From: Collinsella phocaeensis
Lineage (GTDB): Bacteria > Actinomycetota > Coriobacteriia > Coriobacteriales > Coriobacteriaceae
Reading direction: 5' to 3'
Assembly (NCBI RefSeq): GCF_900119895.1
Contig: NZ_FQLR01000004.1
Location: 1-64,000, forward strand
Length of the DNA: 64,000 nucleotides
This document shows positions 39,398-50,324 of the stretch, piece after piece; within the stretch, counting starts at the first letter, position 1, and every line of letters starts with the position of its first letter. Below the pieces are notes generated by a model. That model saw nothing but the letters and a program-made list of their open reading frames with translations, had not been told where the DNA came from and did not search any database. Made by a program: the position numbers and the translations under genes.

Positions 39398-39418
39398 CAA
39401 TGTTCAACTCATATTAGA

Positions 39419-39454
39419 AAAAAGCGGCTCCGCCCCCTAACGGGACGGAGCCGC
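39419..39454 (-). terminator. Rho-independent terminator of the phosphoglucomutase gene
   Basis: GCGGCTCCG / CGGAGCCGC stem with extra GGG/CCC pairing, followed on the minus strand by six Ts. It directly abuts the right inverted repeat of the IS110-like element. Confidence 0.85.
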
Positions 39455-39481
39455 CTCACTTCGCGATGGCGTCGCAGCAGG

Positions 39482-41176
39482 CTACGAGAGCAGCTCGCGG
39501 CCGGACGCCTCGATAGCGTCGAGCAGCGCGTCTGCGGCCGCCGCGTCCTCGCCCTTGGCGAAGACATACAGCTTGATCTTGGGCTCGGTGCCGGACGGGC
39601 GCACGATGGCCTTGTTGCCGCCCTCGAGGTCGAACTCGACGACGTCGGCCTTGGGCAGGCCGTTCACGCAGGTGGCGTAGTCGACCACGGCCTCGACCTT
39701 CGCGCCCGCGATCTCGGTCGGTGCGTTCTCGCGCAGGCCCGCCATGATGCCGGCCATCTTGGCGGCGCCGTCGGCGCCGGGATAGCTCAGCGAGATGGTG
39801 CGGTTGTGATAGTAGCCGTACCTCTCGTACAGCTCGCGCATGGCCTGGACCAGGTTCTTGCCCTGCAGCTTGTAGCACTGGGCCATCTGGCAGATGAGCA
39901 GCGATGCGTTGACGGCGTCCTTGTCGCGCACGTGGTCGCCGGACAGGTAGCCGTAGCTCTCCTCGAAGCCGAAGATGTAGCGATCCGCCTCGCCGGCGTC
40001 GGACAGGCCGGTGATGATGTCGCCGATGTACTTGAAGCCGGTGAGGCAGCGACGCAGCTCGAAGCCGTACTCCTCGGCCAGGGCGTCGACCATGGCGGAG
40101 GAGACGATGGTGGTGACGGCGACCTTGCTGGAGAGGTCCTCGCCGCGCTCGGCGCGCATCTTGCAGATGTAGTCGAGCAGCAGCACGCCCATCTCGTTGC
40201 CGGTGAGCAGCGTGTAGTCGTCGCCGTCGGCGCAGGCGACGCCCACGCGGTCGGCGTCGGGGTCGGTCGCCAGGAGCAGGTCGGGATGGACCTCGTCGCA
40301 CAGCTCGATGCCCTTCTGCATGGCCTCGCGGATCTCGGGGTTGGGGTACGGGCAGGTGGGGAAGTCGCCGTCCGGGTCGCGCTGCTCGGGGACCACGGTC
40401 ACGTCGGTGATGCCGGCGCGGGCGAGCACGGTGGTCACCGGGATGAGGCCGGTGCCGTTGAGCGGCGTGTAGACGAGCTTGAGCGGAGCGCCCGCGATCT
40501 GCTCGTCGGTGAGGTTGTTAACGGACTGGGCGAGGACGGCGTCGTAGTAGGCGTCGAGCACCTCGTCGTCGATCCATTTGACCAGGCCCTGCTCCACGGC
40601 CTCGTCGAAGTCCATGGTCTTGACGTCGGCAAACGGGTCGGTGGCCTCCATGGCAGCCGAGATGGCCGCGGCCGCCTCGGACGTGATCTGGCAGCCGTCA
40701 GGACCGTAGGCCTTGTAGCCGTTGTAGGGCGCGGGGTTGTGGCTCGCGGTCATGCAGATACCGCCGGAGCACTTGAGATAGCGCGTGGCCCAGGACAGCG
40801 TGGGCACGGGGGAGATCTTCGGATACACGTAGGAGGTCACACCGTTGGCAGCGAGAATCGCGGCGGTGGTCTTCACGAAGAGCTCGCCCTTGTTGCGGCT
40901 ATCGCGCGCGATCGCCACCGTGGGGTTCTCGAAATTCTTCACCAGGTAATCGGCGAAACCCTGCGTAGCGCGGCCGACCGTATAGATATTCATGCGGTTG
41001 GTGCCGGCGCCGATCGTACCGCGCAGGCCAGCGGTGCCGAATGCGAGGTCCTGGAAGAACGCATCGGTGATCGCGCCCTCGTCGCCGGACTCCTTCATGC
41101 TCTTAAGCTCTTGCAGCAGCTCCTCGTCGGTGACGTGGGCGATCCACGCATCGAGCAGCTCGTGTACATCAACCAT
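39482..41176 (-). CDS. Phospho-sugar mutase (phosphoglucomutase, PgcA-like)
   Basis: 564-residue alpha-D-phosphohexomutase of the long Firmicutes/actinobacterial type, probably glucose 1-phosphate/6-phosphate interconversion. FGTAGLRGTIGAGTNRMN near residue 48, phosphoserine loop CMTASHNPAPYNGYK, DPDADR metal loop, GFEESYGYL sugar loop and RPSGTEPKIKLY phosphate loop are all intact. ATG 41176 is chosen because GAAAGGG lies upstream and the first residues (VDVHELLDAW) are family-like. Confidence 0.93.
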   Translation of the reverse strand: MVDVHELLDAWIAHVTDEELLQELKSMKESGDEGAITDAFFQDLAFGTAGLRGTIGAGTNRMNIYTVGRATQGFADYLVKNFENPTVAIARDSRNKGELFVKTTAAILAANGVTSYVYPKISPVPTLSWATRYLKCSGGICMTASHNPAPYNGYKAYGPDGCQITSEAAAAISAAMEATDPFADVKTMDFDEAVEQGLVKWIDDEVLDAYYDAVLAQSVNNLTDEQIAGAPLKLVYTPLNGTGLIPVTTVLARAGITDVTVVPEQRDPDGDFPTCPYPNPEIREAMQKGIELCDEVHPDLLLATDPDADRVGVACADGDDYTLLTGNEMGVLLLDYICKMRAERGEDLSSKVAVTTIVSSAMVDALAEEYGFELRRCLTGFKYIGDIITGLSDAGEADRYIFGFEESYGYLSGDHVRDKDAVNASLLICQMAQCYKLQGKNLVQAMRELYERYGYYHNRTISLSYPGADGAAKMAGIMAGLRENAPTEIAGAKVEAVVDYATCVNGLPKADVVEFDLEGGNKAIVRPSGTEPKIKLYVFAKGEDAAAADALLDAIEASGRELLS

Positions 41177-41484
41177 CGAACGTACCCTTTCAGACCATCG
41201 GACTCCCGGCATGCGGGAGGGGCGTAAAACACGCACCCACCGTTACTATACGCCATCTTGATAAAGCGTCCCTCCACGTTGCGGCAAGCGCGCCGTTGCG
41301 TATGCGGACGGCCGGGCCCCACGAGCTCCTCTATTCGAAAACGCCTCGATTGGGAATAGACGCTTTCTTGAGACCGTGCGAAGTCATCGTTGGGGGAGTG
41401 CACCCCCCTCGACACGCCGGACCTCAATGTGGGGACTGTTCCCGAATTGAGGTCCGGCGGGGTTCGATCCCGTGCAGCGGTAAC
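41177..41484. other. Intergenic region between phosphoglucomutase and tRNA-Ala
   Basis: 308 bases without a gene; contains palindromic repeat copy 5. Confidence 0.6.
41415..41459. repeat. Palindromic repeat, copy 5
   Basis: Perfect 14-bp arms CGCCGGACCTCAAT / ATTGAGGTCCGGCG around a 17-nt centre. Core on the minus strand is GGGAACAGTCCCC. Inner arm CCTCAAT is shared with copy 2. Confidence 0.8.
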
Positions 41485-41490
41485 AAAAAA

Positions 41491-41511
41491 GCCGGGGCAC
41501 GCGGCCCCGGC
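41491..41511 (-). terminator. Rho-independent terminator of the tRNA genes
   Basis: GCCGGGGC / GCCCCGGC with a 5-nt loop, followed on the minus strand by six Ts; 12 nt past tRNA-Ala. Confidence 0.85.
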
Positions 41512-41523
41512 TCGTACATTCTA

Positions 41524-41599
41524 TGGTGGAGGTTAGGGGGATCGAACCCCTGACCTCAGGCTTGCAAAGCCCGCGCTCTCCCAGCTGAGCTAAACCCCC
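41524..41599 (-). tRNA. tRNA-Ala (TGC)
   Basis: 76 nt including an encoded CCA. Cloverleaf is complete: acceptor GGGGGTT/AACCTCC with the G3-U70 wobble pair that identifies alanine tRNAs, D loop AGCTGGGA, anticodon loop CTTTGCAAG, T loop GTTCGATC. Confidence 0.97.
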
Positions 41600-41605
41600 A
41601 AGAGT

Positions 41606-41650
41606 AATAAACACCCCAGCGGCGACTCGGCTCTCGCTGGGGTGTTTATT
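41606..41650 (-). terminator. Long hairpin between the two tRNA genes
   Basis: Perfect 16-bp stem AATAAACACCCCAGCG / CGCTGGGGTGTTTATT with a 13-nt loop, 13 nt past tRNA-Ile and 6 nt before tRNA-Ala. Could partly terminate or direct processing of the tRNA precursor. Confidence 0.6.
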
Positions 41651-41663
41651 GCGAAAGAAAAGG

Positions 41664-41740
41664 TGGTGGACCTGACAAGATTCGAACTTGTGACCTCCCG
41701 GTTATCAGCCGGACGCTCTAACCAACTGAGCTACAGGTCC
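41664..41740 (-). tRNA. tRNA-Ile (GAT)
   Basis: 77 nt with encoded CCA. Acceptor GGACCTG/CAGGTCC, anticodon loop CTGATAAC with GAT, T arm CAAGTTCGAATCTTG. Upstream of tRNA-Ala on the same strand. This pair is often found in rRNA spacers, but no rRNA is here. Confidence 0.97.
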
Positions 41741-41754
41741 TTCGCACTTGACCT

Positions 41755-41783
41755 ATAGTACAGGAGCCCTATCGCGTATGCAA
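41755..41783 (-). promoter_or_regulatory. Promoter of the tRNA-Ile/tRNA-Ala unit
   Basis: Minus strand -35 TTGCAT (41778-41783), exactly 17 nt, -10 TACTAT (41755-41760), ending 14 nt before the tRNA-Ile 5' end. Confidence 0.65.
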
Positions 41784-41978
41784 CAAGATTTTCCAATTAT
41801 TTTGAAAATGATTCGCGCATGCCGACACGCGCTCCCGACCTGCGCTTTTGCAGCCCATCGTCGAACGAACCCCTAAGCGAGTGGACAGAATGCATGTATC
41901 TTCCCTTCGCTCGACAAGAATTGGGTACCATGTCCGATACCCAATCGCGGCGAACGAACCAGACCAGGAGGTGCCATC

Positions 41979-42476
41979 ATGATTCGCGTTGACGTTGAGA
42001 CCATTCTCATGGCGGGCGGGCCGATGCCCTCCGTCGTCGTCCTGCGCGAGAGGCAGGCGAGTGAATCCGACGAGGCGCCGTCGCGCTCCCTCTCCATTCA
42101 GACCGGCGCATTCGAGGCGGCGGCCATCGGGCGCGGCATCGACGTGGGCCGCTCGGAGCGTCCCCTCACCCACGACATCATGCTCGACGCCATCGACGCG
42201 CTCGACGCCAGGGTCGAGCGCGTCGAGATCACGCGGGTCGACGCCCCGGTCTTCTATGCATCGGTCGTGATCTCCGGCAGCGGTGCGGAGCACCAGCTGG
42301 ATGCGCGGCCGAGCGATGCCATCGCCCTCGCCGTGCGCTCAAACGCCCCCATCTACGTCGAGGACGACGTCATGAACCGTGCGGGCACGGCCAGTTCGGC
42401 GGATGCGGAGGACGGCGAAGGGGAGCTCGAGCGCTTCGACCGCTTCGTCCAGACGCTCTCCCCCGACGACTTCTAA
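41979..42476 (+). CDS. Bifunctional nuclease family protein (DUF151)
   Basis: 165 residues. The family core GAFEAAAIGRGIDVG...RPLTHDIMLDAIDAL...FYASVVIS and DARPSDAIALAVRSNAPIYVEDDVM matches the bifunctional (RNase/DNase) nuclease family, whose biochemical role in bacteria is poorly defined. An acidic C-terminal tail (SADAEDGEGELERFD) follows the domain. AGGAGG-like site precedes the ATG. Plus strand, single gene. Confidence 0.88.
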   Translation: MIRVDVETILMAGGPMPSVVVLRERQASESDEAPSRSLSIQTGAFEAAAIGRGIDVGRSERPLTHDIMLDAIDALDARVERVEITRVDAPVFYASVVISGSGAEHQLDARPSDAIALAVRSNAPIYVEDDVMNRAGTASSADAEDGEGELERFDRFVQTLSPDDF

Positions 42477-42544
42477 CGCATAGCCGCCATCATCGCCCGC
42501 GGCCCGGCATGATGCGCCCTCCTCGCGGCGGGGCGCCCGGCGAG

Positions 42545-44986
42545 CTAACTCCCATCTCTCGCATCGCGGAGATGCAGCATCTGCGCCAGACCTTTCATCA
42601 TGGACGCAAAACCGCGCAGGCGGCGGCCGTTGAGCATCTCCACGAAGCCGTCCACGGCGGCGGCGGGAACGCCGCTCGTGATCATGGACCGCAGCGGCAT
42701 GTCCCGCGCCATCTCGCGCATCATTTCACGCTGGTCACGATCGAGCTTCCTCGCCGGCTCGTCAAGCACGAGGCGAACCAGGCCAAGCACCCGCCGCCCC
42801 AAAAACGTCGCGGCCAGGTCGGTGACGGGGGAATCCTTTGTATAGGGCGGGACCGGGTCTGGTTCGGGCGCGGGCCCGCCGTTCAACATGTCGAACATGG
42901 CGCGCGTGTACCCGCCGGAGGGGACATCGACATAAGGGGCGGGCCACGCAACGGGGGAGCGGCCGACGTCGCCTCCGTAGTCGTGGACGTCAAACGGTGC
43001 GCTCGAGGCGGCCAGCTCGATCACGCTGTGCAACCTCATGTCCCGGCTCGAGGATGCGGCGAACAGGTCGTAGAGGCCCTCCACCGCGACCCACGCGCCC
43101 GCCGAGCGGTCCCAAACGCGGAAGGCATCGAAGTCGAGGCGCATGTGGGCAGCGGTCATTTCACCGGGCGGCACCGACACGCGCTGAAACCCGACGAGAC
43201 GGCGGGGGCAGGCAAAGAGACTCCGGTCCCGGGCGGCGAGATAGAGCTGGACCACCTCAGCCCCCTCCCGAGACCCCGTGTTCGCCACCTCGACCCTGAC
43301 CTCGAACGCCCCAGGCACGCGGGACACCGCGATTTCCGTGTAGTCGAACGTTGTGTATGAAAGCCCGTATCCGAATGGATACGCAGGATCGGTTCCCGTG
43401 GCATCGAAGTATCGATACCCCACATGCGGACCCTCCATATAGCGCACCGTGCGGTCGAGGCAGGGATACGTCCCGCCGAGAGCCGTGTCATCCAACTTGA
43501 CGGGCCAGGTCTCCGCGAGCCGTCCGGAAGGGCAGGCGCGCCCATAGAGCAGGCTGACCGTTGCGGCGCCTCCCTGACATCCGGAAAGATGCATGAGCAG
43601 GATCGCCGCGGGCAGATCTCTCCAAGGCATCTCCATCGGCGCACCGCCCTGGAGCACGACGACCGTGTTGGAGTTCGCGGCGCACACCGCCTCGATGAGC
43701 TCGCGATGGCCGCGGGGCATGACCATCTGCTTGCGATCGAATCCCTCGGACTCATATCTCCCGGGCAATCCGGCCACCACGAGCGCGACATCCGCACGGG
43801 CGGCCGCACGGGCGGCCGCACGGATGTGGCGGGGGTGCGCATCGCCCGTCTCCGGATCATAGCCGTCCTCATATGTCAGGTCGGCGCCCATGAGCCCCAT
43901 CTGATACCAGATGTTGTCGAGACGGACAGGGTTTATCCTCGAGGAGCCCGACCCCTGGTAGCGGGGGCGGCGAGCGAACGAACCGATAACCGCCACGGAC
44001 AGCTGGGGGTCGAGGGGGAGGAGGCCGTCGTTTTTGAGCAGGACCGCGGACCGCTCGGCCGCCACCCGGGCAAGGGCGAGGTGCGCATCGAGATCGAAGC
44101 GATACGGGATGCAGGAGCCGCGACGGACGCGGTCCGCGAGCTCGATGATGTTTGAGGCCGCGGCGTCGAGGGCGGCGGGGTCGAGGGCACCCGCAGCGGA
44201 GGCGGCGCACACCGCAGAGGCGTGATCGGGCCGAGGGCCGGGCATCACCAGATCGAGCCCGGCGGCGACGGCGGCGACCGAATCGCTGAGCGCCCCCCAA
44301 TCGGATATCGTCGCGCCGTCGAACCCCCATTCACCTCGCAGCACGGTCCCGAGTAGCCACGGATGCTCCGAGCAGTACGTGCCGTTCAGGCGATTGTACG
44401 CCGTCATGATCGACCAGGGCCGCGCATCGCGCACGACGCGCTCGAACGGAGCGAGGTAGATTTCGCGGAGCGTGCGCTCGTCGATTCGGGAATCCGAGAT
44501 GAGCCGGGCGTGCTCCTGGTTGTTCGCCGCGAGATGCTTCACGCACGCGGCGACGCCGCGCGACTGGATGCCGCGGACCATCGCCGCCCCCATGATGCCG
44601 GAAAGCAGCGGATCCTCGCTGAAGTACTCGAAATTCCTTCCGCACATAGGGCTGCGCTTGATGTTGACGCCCGGACCGAGCACAACGCCGACACCCTGCT
44701 CGCGGGCCTCCTCGCCGATTGCCGCGCCCACGCGCTCGACGAGGTCGGGGTCGAACGAACAGGCAAGCGCGCTGGCGGTCGGATAGCACACGGATGGAAC
44801 GCTTTGACCGATACCGAGATGGTCCGCCTTCCCCTCCTGTTTGCGCAGGCCGTGCGGACCGTCTGAAAGCCACAGCGGAGGAACGTCGAACTCCGGAGCC
44901 GCATGCGTCTCCCAATGGGTCGCGCCGGCGAGCAGGCGCGCCTTGGCGCTCGGGGCCATCCCCGCGACGGTCCGATCGACATCCAT
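42545..44986 (-). CDS. Glycoside hydrolase family 3 beta-glucosidase
   Basis: 813 residues, no signal peptide, so cytoplasmic. GH3 domain with LWLSDGPHG, GPGVNIKRSPMCGRNFEYFSEDP, KHLAANNQE and the nucleophile Asp in TISDWGAL (around residue 248). The (alpha/beta)6 domain has LLKNDGLLPLD and the fibronectin-III-like domain begins after YPFGYGLSYTTF. A C-terminal region of about 100 residues (RKLDRDQREMMREMARDMPLRSM) follows, as in gut-bacterial GH3 enzymes of Coriobacteriia and Firmicutes. GGGAGG precedes ATG 44986. Substrate is probably a beta-glucoside or plant/host glycoside. Confidence 0.93.
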   Translation of the reverse strand: MDVDRTVAGMAPSAKARLLAGATHWETHAAPEFDVPPLWLSDGPHGLRKQEGKADHLGIGQSVPSVCYPTASALACSFDPDLVERVGAAIGEEAREQGVGVVLGPGVNIKRSPMCGRNFEYFSEDPLLSGIMGAAMVRGIQSRGVAACVKHLAANNQEHARLISDSRIDERTLREIYLAPFERVVRDARPWSIMTAYNRLNGTYCSEHPWLLGTVLRGEWGFDGATISDWGALSDSVAAVAAGLDLVMPGPRPDHASAVCAASAAGALDPAALDAAASNIIELADRVRRGSCIPYRFDLDAHLALARVAAERSAVLLKNDGLLPLDPQLSVAVIGSFARRPRYQGSGSSRINPVRLDNIWYQMGLMGADLTYEDGYDPETGDAHPRHIRAAARAAARADVALVVAGLPGRYESEGFDRKQMVMPRGHRELIEAVCAANSNTVVVLQGGAPMEMPWRDLPAAILLMHLSGCQGGAATVSLLYGRACPSGRLAETWPVKLDDTALGGTYPCLDRTVRYMEGPHVGYRYFDATGTDPAYPFGYGLSYTTFDYTEIAVSRVPGAFEVRVEVANTGSREGAEVVQLYLAARDRSLFACPRRLVGFQRVSVPPGEMTAAHMRLDFDAFRVWDRSAGAWVAVEGLYDLFAASSSRDMRLHSVIELAASSAPFDVHDYGGDVGRSPVAWPAPYVDVPSGGYTRAMFDMLNGGPAPEPDPVPPYTKDSPVTDLAATFLGRRVLGLVRLVLDEPARKLDRDQREMMREMARDMPLRSMITSGVPAAAVDGFVEMLNGRRLRGFASMMKGLAQMLHLRDARDGS

Positions 44987-45140
44987 GCGCTCAACCTCCC
45001 GCTCACACCGCATTTCCAAGGGCAACGCTCGGTACCCGTTATCTCACAGTTTCCCCTTGGGGATGGACGAAAGCCCGCCCGCGGCGCGAAACGGCGGACA
45101 GGTGACGGGCGAGCCCGCCCGCGGGGGACGGATGCAACGA

Positions 45141-45175
45141 GGCCCGCCACCGGGATGCATCTCCGATGGCGGGCC
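45141..45175 (-). terminator. Terminator-like hairpin after gyrA
   Basis: GGCCCGCCA / TGGCGGGCC 9-bp stem, 25 nt past the gyrA stop. Poor T-run. Confidence 0.5.
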
Positions 45176-45200
45176 CGGCGGGCCTCATGTCTCAGGACGG

Positions 45201-47972
45201 TTACTCGTCGAGCAGGTCCTCGAGAGCCTCGTCGCCCGATCCGATGTCGACGTGGCCCTCATCGCTCGAATCTTCCGCCGCTCCCGGCGCAGGCAGGCCA
45301 GAATCCTCCTGGCCCTCCGCAACATCCGCCTCCGCGGCCTTCTTCTTGGCGCTCGTCATGCGGGCCACGGCGCACACGCGGTCGCCCTCGTCCACGGACA
45401 TCATCTTCACGCCCTGGGTGGCGCGGCCCGTCTGCGAGATCTCGGTCGTCTTCACGCGGATGACGGTAGCGCCCTCGGTGATGATGAACAGCTCGTGCTG
45501 CGGGCCGACCACCTTCATCGCCGCAAGGGCGCCCTTGCGATCGGTCATCTGGATGGTGTAGACACCCTGGCCGCCGCGGTTCTGCTCGGGGTAGTCGGCG
45601 ATCGGGGTGCGCTTGCCGTAGCCGCGCTCGGTGACCACGACCAGCTCGCCGCGACCGTTGGTGATCTCCATGCCCAGAACCTTGGCGCCGTCCTTCATGG
45701 ACATGCCGCGGACACCGCTCGTGTCGCGGCCGGTGGCGCGGACCTGATCCTCGGAGAACATGATCGCCTTGCCCGCCGAGGAGGCCAGGATGATCTTGTC
45801 GCCGGGCTTCACGCGGCGGACGCCGAGCAGGGCGTCCCCGCTCTTGAGGTTGATGGCGATGATGCCGTCGCGCCGGCTGCGGTCGTAGGCACTCATGACG
45901 GTCTTCTTGACCATGCCCTCCGCGGTGGCGAACATCAGGTACTCGTCGTCCGGGAACTCACGGCAGGAGATCACGCTCGCGATCTGCTCTCCATCCTCGA
46001 ACGGCAGCAGGTTCACGATCGCGGTGCCGCGCGCCTGGCGCGTGCCCTCGGGCAGCTCGTGGACCTTGAGGCGGTACACCTTGCCGCGGTTGGAGAAGAA
46101 GAGCACGTACTCATGGGTGCTGGCGATGAACATCTCGTCGATGACGTCATCTTCCTTGAGGTTCACGCCGGAGACGCCCTTTCCGCCGCGCTTCTGGGCG
46201 CGGTAGGCGGCCACCGGGATGCGCTTCACGTAGCCGGTATGGGTGATGGTGACGACCATGTCCTCGTCGGCGATGAGGTCCTCGACGTTGAGGTCCTTCT
46301 CGGCGGCGGTGATCTGGGTGCGGCGCTTGTCGCCGAACTTTCGGGCGATCTCGCGCATCTCCTCCTTGATCACGCCGAGGATCTTCTCCTCGTGCGCGAG
46401 CAGGTCCTCGTAGTAGGCGATCGCGCGGCGCAGGCCCTCGAGCTCTTCCTCGATCTTGTCGCGCTCGAGGCCGGTGAGGCGGCGGAGCTTCATCTCGAGG
46501 ATGGCCGCGGTCTGCTCGGGGGAGAAGCCGAAGCGCTCGATGAGGCGGCTGCTGGCCTCGGCGTCCGTCCGCGATGAGCGGATGATGGAGATGACCTCGT
46601 CGATGTGATCGAGGGCCATGAGGTAGCCCTCGAGGATGTGCGCGCGGGCACGGGCCTTCTTGAGGTCGAAGCGGGTGCGGCGGGTCACCACGTCGACCTG
46701 ATGGTCGATGTAATGCTGCAGCATCTCGCGCAGCGACAGGCGCTTGGGGATACCGTTCACGAGCGCGAGGTTGTTCGCGCCGAAGGTGGTCTGCAGCGAG
46801 GTGTACTTATACAGGTTGTTGAGCACGACCTGCGGGATGACGCCCTTCTTGAGCTCGATGACGAGGCGCAGGCCCTTGCTCGTGGACTCGTCGCGCATGT
46901 CGGAGATTCCCTCGATGCGCTTCTCGTTCACGAGGCTCGCGATCTTCTCCTGCAGGGTGCCCTTGTTCACCATGTACGGGATCTCGGTGAACACCAGGCG
47001 GTTGCGACCCGTCTTGGTGGACTCGACGTGCGCCTTGGCGCGCACGGTGATGGAGCCGCGACCGGTCTCGTAGGACTGGCGGATGCCGTCGGTGCCCATG
47101 ATGAGGGCGCCCGTGGGGAAGTCGGGGCCTGGCATGATCTGCATGAGCTCGTCGACCGTCGCGTCGGGATGGTCGATGAGGTAGCAGGTCGCCTCGACGG
47201 CCTCCCCCATGTTGTGCGGGGCGATGTTCGTGGCCATGCCGACCGCGATGCCCTGCGAGCCGTTCACCAGCAGGTTGGGGAAGCGGGCGGGCAGCGCCGT
47301 GGGCTCGGCGAGGGACTCGTCGTAGTTGGGCTGCCAGTCGACGGTGTCCTTCTGCAGGTCGCGCAAGAGCTCCATGGCGGGCTTGGCCAGGCGGGACTCG
47401 GTGTAACGCATGGCGGCGGCGCCGTCGCCGTCGATGTTGCCGAAGTTGCCGTGGCCGTCGATGAGCGGGGTGCGCATGGAGAACCACTGGGCGAGGCGGA
47501 CCATGGTGTCGTAGACCGCGGAGTCGCCGTGCGGGTGGTACTTGCCGATGACTTCGCCGACCGTCCAGGCGGACTTCTTGTGCGGGCGGTTGGGGAAGAT
47601 GCCGCTCTCGTTCATCGCGTACAGGATGCGGCGGTGGACGGGCTTCAGGCCGTCGCGGACGTCCGGCAGGGCGCGGGCGGTGATGACCGACATCGAGTAC
47701 TCGATGAAGGACTGCTTCATTTCCTTGCCGAACTCGCTGATCTGCAGCGAGCCGCCGTTCACGTCCGTGCCGGCGTCCTCGCCGCGGTCGTTGGCGCCGA
47801 AGCTCTCCTCGAGCTCCTCGTCGTCATCCTCGTCCTCGTCGGACTCGACGTCCGGATCGTAGCCAGAGGCGTCATCCTCGCTGGCGCGGGCGAGCAGGCG
47901 CCTGAGGTCCTCGGGCATGCCCTCGGACGCACCGCCCCGCTCGAGCTCGTCGTTGTTCATATCGTCAGCCAC
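45201..47972 (-). CDS. gyrA: DNA gyrase subunit A with acidic N-terminal extension
   Basis: DNA breakage-reunion subunit, 923 residues. The catalytic Tyr190 is in [10 protein letters not shown]. Quinolone-region residues are Ser151 and Asp155 (E. coli 83 and 87), the susceptible type. The C-terminal beta-pinwheel contains the gyrase box QRGGKGVSG. Residues 1-75 form an extension with a run of Asp/Glu (about 42-56) before [10 protein letters not shown], about 68 residues longer than E. coli. GTG at 47972 is chosen because AAGGAG is 5 nt upstream; ATG at 47960 is the alternative. Downstream of gyrB. Confidence 0.96.
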   Translation of the reverse strand: MADDMNNDELERGGASEGMPEDLRRLLARASEDDASGYDPDVESDEDEDDDEELEESFGANDRGEDAGTDVNGGSLQISEFGKEMKQSFIEYSMSVITARALPDVRDGLKPVHRRILYAMNESGIFPNRPHKKSAWTVGEVIGKYHPHGDSAVYDTMVRLAQWFSMRTPLIDGHGNFGNIDGDGAAAMRYTESRLAKPAMELLRDLQKDTVDWQPNYDESLAEPTALPARFPNLLVNGSQGIAVGMATNIAPHNMGEAVEATCYLIDHPDATVDELMQIMPGPDFPTGALIMGTDGIRQSYETGRGSITVRAKAHVESTKTGRNRLVFTEIPYMVNKGTLQEKIASLVNEKRIEGISDMRDESTSKGLRLVIELKKGVIPQVVLNNLYKYTSLQTTFGANNLALVNGIPKRLSLREMLQHYIDHQVDVVTRRTRFDLKKARARAHILEGYLMALDHIDEVISIIRSSRTDAEASSRLIERFGFSPEQTAAILEMKLRRLTGLERDKIEEELEGLRRAIAYYEDLLAHEEKILGVIKEEMREIARKFGDKRRTQITAAEKDLNVEDLIADEDMVVTITHTGYVKRIPVAAYRAQKRGGKGVSGVNLKEDDVIDEMFIASTHEYVLFFSNRGKVYRLKVHELPEGTRQARGTAIVNLLPFEDGEQIASVISCREFPDDEYLMFATAEGMVKKTVMSAYDRSRRDGIIAINLKSGDALLGVRRVKPGDKIILASSAGKAIMFSEDQVRATGRDTSGVRGMSMKDGAKVLGMEITNGRGELVVVTERGYGKRTPIADYPEQNRGGQGVYTIQMTDRKGALAAMKVVGPQHELFIITEGATVIRVKTTEISQTGRATQGVKMMSVDEGDRVCAVARMTSAKKKAAEADVAEGQEDSGLPAPGAAEDSSDEGHVDIGSGDEALEDLLDE

Positions 47973-48145
47973 GTAAACTCCTTATCGGTCGTGGTTTCGT
48001 TTCGACTTGTAGGTCGAGTACTCAGTCAGCGAGCGGCTGGCAAGTGCCTCGGATTGCCGTGAAAGAGGAGGGAAGCGTACTTGGGTACGCGACCGACGAT
48101 TGAACGGCAAGACGTGGTGCTTGACAGTCGCGCAGCGTCGAGTCA

Positions 48146-48171
48146 TTCCGCCGTTTGTTAAAACGGCGGAA
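48146..48171 (-). terminator. Perfect hairpin in the gyrB-gyrA spacer
   Basis: TTCCGCCGTTT / AAACGGCGGAA, 11-bp stem with 4-nt loop, 2 nt past the gyrB stop. No T-run follows, so attenuation or mRNA processing is as likely as termination. A smaller GCGTAC/GTACGC hairpin lies at 48075-48090. Confidence 0.5.
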
Positions 48172-48173
48172 CA

Positions 48174-50198
<2,025 letters not shown>

Positions 50199-50324
50199 GC
50201 ACATCCCCTTCTCTTGAACGATATGGTGTGAACCTAACCATTCTACCGGAGATTATCGGGCATCCCTTCAACGTTGAAATACCCCTACAAAGCCACCAGA
50301 CGCCGTTTGCGGCGCGTTGGGGGG

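Larger units (their letters stand above)
34127..39414 (+). mobile_element. Split IS110/IS1111-like element carrying oleate hydratase cargo
   Basis: A perfect 17-bp inverted repeat, ATATGAGTTGAACATTG at 34127-34143 and CAATGTTCAACTCATAT at 39398-39414, flanks both halves of an IS110-family transposase in the same orientation. The N-terminal piece ends near 34500 and the C-terminal piece starts near 38730. The roughly 4.2 kb in between holds remnants of other elements, oleate hydratase with a TetR regulator, and a clpB fragment. Long inverted repeats plus a long 3' non-coding end (324 nt, against 93 nt 5') suggest the IS1111 subgroup. Whether both halves derive from one copy is not settled. Confidence 0.7.

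Noticed and set aside
43795-43826. CGCACGGGCGGC direct repeats, possible CRISPR or VNTR
   Set aside because: Two to three imperfect units inside the GH3 gene coding an Ala/Arg-rich helix; no spacers. No CRISPR array is present in the window.
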